DNA of 64,000 bases from the NCBI RefSeq assembly GCF_963676685.1, contig NC_092345.1, positions 74,637,960-74,701,959 on the forward strand. Direction: 5' to 3'. Position numbers and translations under genes: made by a program. The notes beneath the pieces are model-generated. The model was not told where the DNA came from, ran no database searches, and saw nothing but the letters and a program-made list of their open reading frames with translations. This document shows positions 23,301 to 35,300 of the stretch, in pieces (position 1 is the first letter of the stretch; every line of letters starts with the position of its first letter). The DNA comes from Mytilus edulis (taxonomy: Eukaryota; Mollusca; Bivalvia; Mytilida; Mytilidae).

Positions 23301-26300
23301 TTGCATGTTTTACATGCTGAAAAACACTAGACCGAGTCGTTCAAATTGCATCAATAAGTCTTTCCTCTTCCAAAAACATGTTTTCTTGCTTTGTTAAGCC
23401 CCATCTGATAAGTTTGTTCGATCTTACTACAAAACCACGTATCGTTTTATCAATGACATTATCAAATTCATATCTGGTGATGTTGGCTGATCAATCATCA
23501 TTCTAAATCATAAAGTCACATCTGCAAACGCCATCCATGTCAACAACGAAGTTCCCTTCAAGTAAACGTGCATTTGAAAGGTAATGGATAGATATATATC
23601 TAAAGCTTTTCCCACTTCCAAATGCAAGCCAAAGTTCGTCTGCCCCTATGTAACGAATAACGAAACAGCAATGACAGCAACATCAGAATCGACTGTTCGA
23701 ATCATGACTCAGTTAAGCATGTGTATCACTGCATCAGCCACATGTATCTTGATTCTAATATAAGCCTCTTCATGTTAACATGGGGCTAAACTTGAAACAC
23801 CATCATGTGGTGGATAACACATAACATCCTGAGCGTTTGTTGCTACAACTACCTTTTCCTCATCAATGTCGTCATCTCTCAGAAAACTTTTCCAATTTTG
23901 AGAAATTTGTTTTGACCCTGGATTCGTCTATGTATTCCCTTTCCCCTAAATGTAGCTCTTGTTTCTTGTAGCAGCCGTCACACTCCCGGTATGTCTATGT
24001 ACGCATCCGAGAATACATCAACTATTGTTACAGTTTCAAGGTGTTTCATAACGAGTATGCTGATAGGGTATTATGCCCTTACCTTAAAAAATACTTTGAA
24101 ACTGTTGCAAGAGTAGATGCAGTCTTGGATACATATGGTAGTTGTAGCAACACATGTTCAGGGTATCCTATCTTAACCACCACGTGATGTATTTCAAGTT
24201 AAGCACCATATTCACATTAAAAGGCTGACACTAGAATCATGGTGCATGTGTCTGATGCAGTGAAACACGAACTTAAACGAGTCATTATTCAAACAGTCGT
24301 TACTGATGATGATGTCACTACTGTTTCGCTATTCCGTGACATAGGGGTAAACGAACCATGGATTGTGTTTAGGAGGGGGGGGAAGCTTTGGATAAACATC
24401 TATCAATGATCTTTCAAATGCACTAGCGATGAGTGATCACACACACACACATATTGTGATCCATGTATTTACGGGTTGTGATACGGTTCTCTGTTTGCTT
24501 GAAAGGGGGATAAAAAGACTGCGTGGGAGACATTGATGACATTTGAAAATGTGCCTTTAACATAAAGATTAATTATTGATCCGCCTAAATCACCGGTGTT
24601 TACTGTAAGATCGCACAAACTTATCAGATTGGGTTTGCATGGTTAACAAAGCAAGAAATAACTATTTACGCAAAAGGCAATGCTAATTGAGGCTATTCAC
24701 TCAATTTAGTCTAGTCTTTTCCAGCATGCAAAATGTGCAATATACTAAGACACTTGTTTCGGGGACGAGCTTGAAATTGGCTCTTATGCTACCAAGTCCA
24801 GGCGCCAATGGATGACGAAGGGACAAAGATGATCAATTTTAAAAAAAATCTTTCTGAGGCCTCATCAATTTGTCAGAAGCTTGCACATTGTGGATGTAAG
24901 AAAGATTGCCGCGGTTGTTGTTAATGTGGGAAATCAAGTCTCCTGTGGCCTGCGTCGTATACATGTGTTGGTGACTGGGAATTAACATGTTTTTTTTGGC
25001 CAAATAGTAGTTAATTTAAAAATGTTTTAGTACTTAAATGATTTTATTTTGTTTTAATCAATCTATCTTTGTATTTATATATCAACTACAAAATATAATT
25101 AGTAGTGGTGTCGAGGATGACAAAAATTTAATGACCACCACAAAAAAAACCCCACTTTCTTCACATTTTGAAAAGAAGTTGAATATCAAAATAAAAAAAA
25201 ATGATATTTCTTTGTCCGCCATTTTGAATATTAGCGGAAGAAGGGTTTTTTAAGACATATGTCTTATACATTGTATCCCTTAGAAGCAGCAAAGAAAGGT
25301 TCCTGCACAATTTAATGATAGTAGCAATACGTTAAAACACATTTCAATCACCCTCCCTAAAAAATAATCTTATTTTAGTACAATGTCCACCATGTTTGAT
25401 TTTACCGGAAGTAGAGTTTTTGAAGACATCTAATCTATATCATATATCCAAAAGAAGTACAAAACAAAGAATCGTACAAAATATTATTATAGCAGAATGA
25501 TAATAATACCTTTTCGCATACTAGCCTTCGATATTGGGCCGATTTAAGTATGATGTCCGCCATTTTAGATTTTACCGGAAGTGAGACATTTTTTTCAAAT
25601 GCCTCCCTATCTGAAATAGACTATATTGAGCATTGTGAATCGAAGCCAAAACTGTTGAAACCCCACCACATGTATTGTTCGCCGTTGTTTGTCTTTGTTT
25701 GTATCTCTTTTTTTTTCGGAAGAGTCACAAGTTGAGAGAGAGAGAAATGTGATGAAGCATCAATACAAAACACAATCCAAGAACAAGATCATACTTTAAC
25801 TAATTATACAAATAATGATTTGATTTACCTGAGTATTGTTCCTTGGAAGAGAGTGTTGTTGTTCTCCTTGTCTTTGCTTGTTGTTTGGACCATTTAAAGG
25901 TTGTTTTTCGGTCTCCCTGTTTTCTGAGTTTCTAGGATTTACAGTTGGCAATGGTGTAGGCGTTCGTTTAGATTCGTCAAGCTTCGTAAGATGCGAAATA
26001 TCAACACTGTCTAAATCACTCCCAGTTTTATTTGACTTTCCAGATCTCGCTGAATAATTTGTACTCTACAAAATTAAGTAAACTGTGTAAATTATTGAAA
26101 CCTAATTAGAACATTTAGATTTGAAAGCTTTTGAAATCGATGCCATGCCTACAGTCTGATTCAAGAGCCGTTATGTAAAACGTGATTCATAGATTTCTTT
26201 TAATTGGCTAAGTATATTGACATATCTTTTATATGCGTACGTGCTATTATACTGACAATTGATGGTGTTTGTTTTGTTTTCTAGGATATCAATCAGGACA

Positions 26301-29300
26301 ATAAATCCAATGATCATTTTCAAGAACATAAAATTGAATGCATTTCCTCCGTGCATCTAAACTGACATGGTTTCCAGAAATCGTTGTCAAAATAAATAAA
26401 AATAAAAAATTATAATTCGTTCTTATGTTGTACTGTTATGCCACTGTCCTAGGTTAGGGGAAGGGTTGGGATCCCTCTAACATGTTTAACCCCGCCACAT
26501 TATTTATGTATGTGCCTGTACCAAGTCAGGAGCCTGTAATTCAGTGGTTGTAGTTTGTTTATGTGTATCATATTTGTTTTTCGTTCATTTTTTTTATATA
26601 AATAAGGCCGTTTTAGTTTTCTCGTTTGAATTGTTTTACATTGTCATATCGGGGCCTTTTATAGCTGACTATGCGGTATGGGCTTTGCTCATTGTTGAAG
26701 GCCGGACGGTGACCTTTAGTTGTTAATGTATACGTCATTTTGATCTTTTGTGGACAGTTGTCTCATTAGAAATCATACCACATCTTCTTTTTTATAGAAC
26801 TATGACATTTTTTTCATTCGCATTACATTTTTAGCTCTTACGCTGAAAAAATTTATCATGAAACGAATATGACCTATAGGTGAAGATTTGATTTAAATCA
26901 ACGTAGTACTTACATTACTGGCAATCTTTTACAGAAGGGTTACAGATACCATAAAAAGATTAAAACATATCGCATATATAATTGTCTAGTTAGATTTCTA
27001 TTTGCGAGATAATTTATTATAAAGTTTTAGGGTTTTCTAGTTATATGTTTAATTTTCATGCCAAATTTAGAGTTTTGATCCCAATGCCATGGTCCACTGA
27101 ATATAGAAAATGATAGTGCGAGTTGGGCATCCGTGTACTATGTACACATTCTTGTTTCATTTTACCATTGTAAGCACAACGATAAAGGCTCTACTTTGCC
27201 CTCTAGATGATTTTTTTCTGAATCTATTGTGTTAAAGATTTCAGCACCATATATTTCATACATATTCATTTTACCTTCTGTCATATACATATAGATCATT
27301 AAGTACTTTCTTTAAATGGTAAGTTATAAAAAAAATCCCATTAGACGAGAACTACAACTCATGATAATACCAGGATATAGATTAATTGTCAAAGAGTCAA
27401 CTCGATCTCCACCAGAAACCAACTGATGTAGAATTAAAACTGGAGATCAACTTCAAGAATGAGCAAAACCCCATGCCGTATAGAAAACTATAAAAGGACC
27501 AAACTTGCTGATTGTAAAACTAACGGTATGATTCATGTACAAAACACTACACGAACAAAACCAAATATATGTGTTGTATACTGAAATAAACGGTATTTCA
27601 CTTAACATTAAGATAGACATCAAAGGATTTTTTAACACACAACTTTTGGCAAGAATCAAGAGCCTGTAATTCAGTGGTCGTCGTTTGTTTATGTGTTACA
27701 TATTTGTTTTTCGTTCATTTTTTGTACTTAAATGAGGCCGTTAGTTTTCTCGTTTGAATTGTTTAACATTGTCATTTCGGGGCCTTTTATAGCTGACTAT
27801 GCGGTATTGTCTTTTTTCATTGTTGAAGGCCTTTCGGTGACCTATAGTTGTTAATATCTGTGTCATTTTGGTCTCTTGTGGAGAGTTGTCTCATTGGCAA
27901 TCATACTACATCATCTTTTTTATATATTTACTTCAATGAATAGTTTCGTATTTGCAACACACATATAGGTATATGCATATCACATGCATTGCACTTCCTC
28001 ATTAATGATATGCATATCATTAGTGGTGCACTCCCTCATCATCTTCATCAGTTGAATAGAAAAAATATCTTTTAATAACAAAACTTTCCTTAGTGTAGAA
28101 GATATGAGTGATACATATGGCATATTGATGTTGCGCAGTCATTGTTCTGAAAGAACTCAAGCTGTAGTGATTGTGTAACACGCCAAGAAATGTCAATATA
28201 ACTTATCCGGTCGTTTACACGATAAAGAAAGAAAATTTTCAGTTTGAATAAACAAATCATCAATTATTCAAATTTGAATTGATCAGAACGTCTGTAGCAC
28301 CAGCTAAACAATATATCAAACATCAATTAAAACACAGATTTATACAGGTATATATAAAAAATAATCATGACGTAATGAAACCATGAGAGTCTGAATGTTT
28401 CATGGTTTGAACAAAATCAAATTAAATCCGAACTCCCTAAGACTTCAAGAATTTAAATCACCACAATAAGCTTTTGACTGGTGGAAAAAATTAAAATTTG
28501 CATGAAACACATTTCGCATTCATGATCAATGTTACTGAAATAAAACATATAACAGTTAATCGAATTCTCTTTAAGCTTGTGCCATTTGCATGTAGCCTAT
28601 ATACATTACCTTAGTCTCTTAGTCTATATACATTCCATTAGTCACTTATAGTCTGTATGCATACCCTTAGTCACTTATAGTCTACTAGAACACAACCGAG
28701 AAATCGCGGGCATATACAGCATGTAAACTGTTGTAGGAAGAATTTTTGTAAAAGATATTATGACTGGAGAATTTCATATAAGGTATCAAAAGCCCTCTCC
28801 CTTTTTTCCAAAGTCCGTTATGTGTTTCCTTTCTGTTAAATTCAATTATTGTCGTGTTTCTGGCCTTATACCATAATTATTCTTCCCCTTTGCTACAATG
28901 CGATTTTTGGTAAAAGTCAAATTAAATTAAAAATTTGAACCGCTTCAAACATGAAATAAATGAAACTGCTTATAGACCATTATTATTCTAAAAAAAAATA
29001 GGCTTTTATGACAATCCATCAGTGCTTTTTCTTTTGAGAGCCCTATTAACATGCCAATGGTAGTATTTGAATCTCGTATAAATGAATAAGGCTCATTTGA
29101 GGGGTGATCTGAGGGGCCCTGATCCCGAAATACCGGGCTTAAAAACATGAAATCCCGAGGTGCGTATTTTAACGAAATTCATATCCCGACATCCCGAAAT
29201 AAAAAACAAAATATTCCCGCATCCCGTAAGGATCAATCACGAAATCCCGAGCTTAAAAACACCCGATCCCGACGTCCCGAATAAGTCCTGCCTCCCTCTA

Positions 29301-32300
29301 ATATCTACCTTACATGTACTTTCATTTTGGTCAAATCACTACTTTCACTTTCAACAATAATTTGTATGCCCCATTTATGGAAATTATGTTTTCTAGTCTG
29401 TTCGTCTGTTCGTTCATTCGTCCGTCCTTCTGTCCCGCTTCAGGTTTAAGTTTTCACTTTCAACAATGCCCTATTTATGGGAATTATGTTTTCTAGTCTG
29501 TTCGTCCGTTCGTTCGTTCGTTCATCCGTCTGTCTGTCCCGCTTCAGGTCAAAGTGTTTGTCGAGGCAGTTTTTGATGAAGTTGATGTCCAACCAACTCG
29601 AAACTTAGTAAATATGTTCCCTATGATTATGATCTTTCTTATTTTAATGCCGAATTCGAGATTTTACCGGGCATCCGTATACTATGAACACATTCTTGTT
29701 TCCACATGTTTTACTTATTTCTTCTTCTTCTTCTTTCAGTACAGAGTCGGACTCTTCTTGAGTGTATATAAATAACTCTTGCTCGTGAAATCATAAGGCC
29801 TTCCCTCCTCAATTAATAAAAACTATTTACAGGAAATTTTTTTACAAATAAAACTATGCACATCTGGGGTCTAAGGAGTTCTAGGTGTGTGAAGCTCCTG
29901 TCAAGGCCTCTGGCAGGATGGTAAGGCTGGCCTTGAGCTCTTCTAGTGTAGCTGCTGTTGTGGTTTTTTTCCGGTAGAGTGTTCCATTCCCTGGTTGATC
30001 TTGGAAAGAAGGAGTACCTGTATTGGTCTTTCAGAGTGCGCTGTTCGTGTATGCGGTGGCCTCCTCTGGTCCTTGAATATCCGGGTTTATAATATAGTTT
30101 GAACACGAACCTACATTGTAGCTGCCCTTCTCTGTACTTGTTCTAGATCTTTTTCAAGGTTATGTTGGTAAGGGTCCCATACAGAGGAGGCGTATCCAAG
30201 GGTTGGTCTGACCATGGTGATGTAGGCATTAGCTTTTACTTCTGGTTTACACCGTCCTAGGTTCCTTCTCAGAAAGCCTAGTGTCCTTGATGCTTTGCCT
30301 ACCGTCTGGTTGATATGTGTCTTCCGCTGTAGGTCATGGTTTATGGTGACTCCCAGGTATTTCCCATGCTCGACTGCATCTAGTGTGTGACCATGTAGTT
30401 AGTAGTTCCTTATCAGTGGGTTCCTTTTGTTGGTTATCTGTATCACAATGCACTTCTCGGGATGGAAATTCATCTGCCATCGTGATTCCCACTCTTGGAG
30501 TTTGTTAATGTCGTCTTGAAGTGTCTCGCTATCCTTTATATTCTTTATTTTTCTATAAACTAGGCAATCGTCTGCAAATAACCTTGCCTCAGAAGATGTC
30601 GATTGTGGCAGGTCATTAATATAAGCCAGAAATAATAGGGGTCCAATGACTATTCCCTGAGGCACTCCTGAGATGACGTCTAGGGGGCCGGATTTATGCC
30701 GTTCAAGCAATACGGATTGTGTTCTCTTGCTTAGGAAATCTTGTATCCATTTGAGTGTTACTCCACGTATTCCGTAATAGTCCGTATTTCAATATATATG
30801 CAACCCGCATGACCCCTTAGATAGTAAATATTTCAAAAAAAAGTAGACAGAATACAGTCTCTATATATTAAAGTAGTATAATCGTAGTTTAAATGTGGAT
30901 AAACGCAAAAAATAATTGTCTCTAAGGAGGTATTATAGTTGTAATTCTTGCGATCTAGAAACCATGATATGGAGAACGCTCTGATTGGCTCATTTATTTT
31001 TTGTAATCTATCGTACGATTGGTTGTTCTTGTGCATGTTTAAAACCAACGAAAGTGGTGATTATTTAACAATTTTGCATTAGTGTTAATGCTAATCTTAC
31101 AGTGCAAGATGCATGCAGTACACTTAAATTCAAATAATGCCGTGACAGTTTATAACGATATTTTTTGTAATAGCTCAGTGGCGGGTCCAGGGGTGTTCTG
31201 GGGATAGGAACCCTCTTTATTGGAGATCAATGCATTTGAATGGGAACATACAGTTGGAACTTCCCCCCTCCTTGTGTCCTGGATTGGGAACCCCCCTTTT
31301 TTTAATGGATGGATCCGCCACTGCCCCTCATGCAGTCGGACAAGACGGACTGATTTTCAAAAACCTATCTATTAAATGTTATCACTTTCTACTTATGTTA
31401 CTTTAAAAGAAGTAACCAAAATCAATATATGCGTAATCTGTCCAGCCATATGTAAGTGTCATATATTACCAAACACAATAATAGTCAAAGTTTCAACAAG
31501 ACATTCACGAAACTTAGGCAGCAATCATTTCATTTTCAGGGGGGAGGGGGGGGGGGGGGGCTATGGAATTTTTTTTCAAAAAAAAGTTTGTTTCTAATTG
31601 TTTGAGAAACAAATAATTTGTTTTTGACCCTGAGAAAAAAATTGTTTGTTCACCCTCAGCTGCCACTATATGTAATGCTAAAATTGAAATGAAAGAAAAA
31701 AATGTTTTCGTCTTGTCTCCAAAAATCCAAAAAATATTGTCTTTCGCGGAAGGAAAAAAATCCATAGCCCCCCCCCCCCCCCCCCCCCCCTCCGAAAATC
31801 AAATGTTTGCTGCCTTAGGCATGTGTGGATGACTTTTATTCTTTAATAGTTATTTTGAATAATTGTATACATTTATTTACATAAATCTTTAAATCAGTTT
31901 TTGACAACTATTATTATAAAAGTTTAAATCGCCATTCAAAAAGTGTTTTCTTTTTAATTATTTTAAGTCATTTACGTTTCACTAAATAAATATCTGGTCA
32001 CGTTGCAATGATCACAAATTAATCAAATATTTGGATTTTTTTCGTGAATTATTTGTCTTAACTTATTATCAAAAGTTGTATGTGTTCCTGTTTTCTCCTA
32101 TTTTTCGCACATATACTGTCAGTCGAAATAGAAAGTACAATGATGTATTTTTAGTTTATTCTATTTTTAGATCATGTTATTACTACGCATATGAGCACTA
32201 TTGCCACGATTACCTGAGGGCACCGATTACCTCAGGGCATACAGCAGCGGACCTAACTGCCATCTGCGTTTAAAACCGGAAGGCTTATCTATGACTAAAA

Positions 32301-35300
32301 GTCAGTCTGATGACGGAAAAAATATCCGGACACCTATTGGTGTCAGACCACCAATTAAAAATCCCTATCTGTTCAACCAAATTTTGCAATTTTCACAGCT
32401 TTCTAAATATTTTACCTTAAGTTTAACTTCAAGGAAACCAGGTATATCCTGAATTGTACATGTATCACCTTCCTACATGCCAATTTTCAACCAATGTTTA
32501 AAGTCTTGTAACAAATTTCTGATTTTGAAAAGACAGGTACTACCAAAATAACTCCCGGTTTTCTGGAAATCTTAAATTAGTGTACTATGTAGCGCATTAA
32601 TCCTGAATTTTTAATGCAAACTCATAGACAAGTGAATTTTGGCTCAAAATGGTCTAAATATATTTCCCTTTCACCAAAAGTTTCATTTCTGCAAATTGGT
32701 TAGTTAGTTTAAGTAAACAATGACATCAAAAGCACTATTTTGTGTCAAAGTAGGACTAAATTGGAGGGAGTAATTGGTGGTCTGACACCTATTTAGTCGT
32801 ATTTCTCCCAAAATAACTCAATCTGAATAATCATAAGAATGGATGACAAATGCGACTATGCATGTTACCTAAAGAACAAAGAGGCATGATGATTAATTTA
32901 TTGTGGAAGGAAGAGAAGCGACACACAAAATGAGGTCTTCTCGTTTAATAGTATAGATATGAATTCCCTTAGTCATATATAACATTCCCTTAGTCACTTA
33001 GATATATATGGTTTTCTATGGGCAAGGAAGTACGGTTTCCTAGGGGTAAACAAATATGATTCTTTGGGTTATACAAATATGTTTTTTGTACTTCACATGT
33101 CTGGTCGTTAAATCAGTCGCGTCATTTTCCAGAACATACCTGTGCAATGGGATTCACTATTAATTTGTTTCGTCCTGAATACGTATAACATATATGCAAC
33201 TTGATGTTGACCAAATGAAAAAAAAATCAATCAATATAGATGACAAATCAATCAAATCAATCAACCTAGATGGCAAATAATTTCAATTAATCAACCTATA
33301 TGGCTGGTAGAATGCATACTTACATGTCTTACAAAACCTACACTAGATTTTTTTTCTTTTCTATATGAATGCAGTTCCATATGACTAGACGGAATAAAAA
33401 GTATCTTATTTATCCGGTTCACTTTAGTGAATATCGCACTGCTTCCAGAGATGTCAGTATATGAACGTAAAGATATTGGTGATAAGCCTATGGTGTCTAA
33501 ATTGTTGCTAAATGGGGATGTGGGATACACGTTAATGGCGGTCAAGTATCAATTGCGCAAATTTGCGGAATTCATTAATATGCGCCCTGATAATATTTTA
33601 ATAACTTGAAAATGGTGGCGAAAAAATATAATTTACAGAATTGAGGACTTTTGTTGCAAGATATGTCAAAATAATAAGACAGTAAAATTAATGCTTTTTA
33701 TAATGGTGTGTTTACCACATATCCTGATGACTATGATTTATATCCAATATTCGTATGGTATAAAACTCAATAAACCACGAGACGTCAGGAGTTGAATTAT
33801 GAGCTGAAGCTAAAATTTGAAAAAATATCTTATAGAGGATGCAATTACAGATCTTTTTCTTTCTTTTTTTTATACATTTTTAGATATCAAAACTCCAGAG
33901 TATTTAAGAGATTTAATGTCTGATTCAGTGCAAGGCAACTTTCCCATGTAACATTGCTATCCATTTGCTTTTTCCTTCATGTTTTTGGCTGAAAATTCCT
34001 AAGCACACAAAGCCCTCACGTCATAACTTTTTATTAACATGGTGTTTTTACATTAGCGAAATAAATCAATATGATATTTATGTTTTGTAACTTAATGATT
34101 ACAATTATTGCATATGGTGCATTGTCATATAAAAGGGAAAAGACCCCCATTAAGATTGTTAATGTTTAGAATTTACGCCAGTTCATTTTCACAATCGTAG
34201 AAATGGAAGCCATTGTAGGGATGACGCGCTACCAATATTGCTCTTGGAAACCGATAAATTTATCCACATTGCACCATTACGATCCTTATATGTCAGTTGT
34301 ATTTTAAAAGACAAATGTATCAACTAGCTAATGAGCATCAGTTAATAATCTTGTCTGCATTGATTGAACTTAAAACTATTGTCTGATCGGTTGTCAGGTG
34401 GAATTTTCGAAAATTCATAAACATTTAAAAAAAATCTAATTAGATATTTCGTGGAAGGGCAGACTTGATTTTTTTTAGTGTATGAAGATTATAAACCCTA
34501 GTAATCACACACAAAAAATTAGAATTTTTCGAAGATATGCATTTTCATCATCCAACTTGAAAGACTGTCGTCAAGTACTTTCAGTTAAAAAATAGCTATT
34601 CGAACACACCTTCTCTGTTTTTGTGACTCATTAGATAGGTATTTCACTTGACCCATATATTTCATCTTTTAGTACTGTGATTTTTTTGTGTTATAAAGTC
34701 AACCTGTAGCTTTAATATATAACTAGAGGCTCTAAAGAGCCTGTGTCGCTCACCTTGGTCTATGTGAATATTAAACAATGGACACGGATGGATTCATGAC
34801 AAAATTGTGTTTTAGTGATGGTTATGTGTTTGTAGATCTTACTTTACTAAACATTCTTGCTGCTTACAATTATCTCTATCTATAACAGTACTTTCTGTGG
34901 AAAATGTTATTGAAAATCTTCAAATTTTAAGAACTGTTAAAATTGACTATGAAGGGCAATAACTCCTTAGGGGGTCAATTGACTATTTTGGTCATACTGA
35001 CTTATTTTTAGTTCTTACTTTGCTGTACATTATTGCTGTTTACAGTTTATCTCTATCTATAATAATATTCAAGATAATAACAAAAAAACAGCAAAATTTC
35101 CTCAAAATTACAAATTCAGGGGCAGCAACCTAACAACCGATTATCCGATTCATCTGAAAATTCCAGGGCAGATAGATCGTGACCTGATCAACAATTTTAC
35201 TTCCTGTCAGATTTGCTCTTAATGCTTTGGTTTTTGAGTTATAAGCCAAAAACTGCATTTTACCCCATGTTCTATTTTTAGCCATGGCGACCATCTTGGT

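Larger units (their letters stand above)
22288..25618. mobile_element. 3.3-kb palindromic (foldback-like) element
   Basis: The ends are inverted copies: 22288-22370 (tatttcagatagggaggcat; cacttccggtaaaatccaaa; atggcggacatcatactta) against 25540-25618. Inner blocks also pair: 22530-22670 with 25205-25370, 22880-22950 with 25020-25085, 23090-23230 with 24700-24815, 23390-23450 with 24600-24660, 23600-23860 with 24135-24420. The symmetry centre is near 24065. Short 'acttccggtaa...aaaatggcgg' sub-repeats recur within each arm. It lies in intron 4 of the RS gene. Foldback/long-TIR elements have this architecture. No clear target duplication was found. Confidence 0.85.
26066..33323. other. RS gene intron 3
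   Basis: A 7.3-kb intron on the minus strand filled with repeats listed separately (26440, 27380, 27655, 28600, 29105, 29391, 29813, 31176, 31513, 32336). No additional exon was supported. Confidence 0.5.

Noticed and set aside
24437..24450. CA microsatellite as a feature
   Set aside because: Only about seven CA units, inside the palindrome arm; not informative.
25836..26057. Plus-strand 73-codon ORF
   Set aside because: Antisense shadow of RS exon 4.
31514..31765. 83-codon ORF with a proline run
   Set aside because: Arises from the poly-C/poly-G ends of the inverted element.
33427..33609. Plus-strand 60-codon ORF
   Set aside because: Antisense of RS exon 3; no plus-strand splice context.
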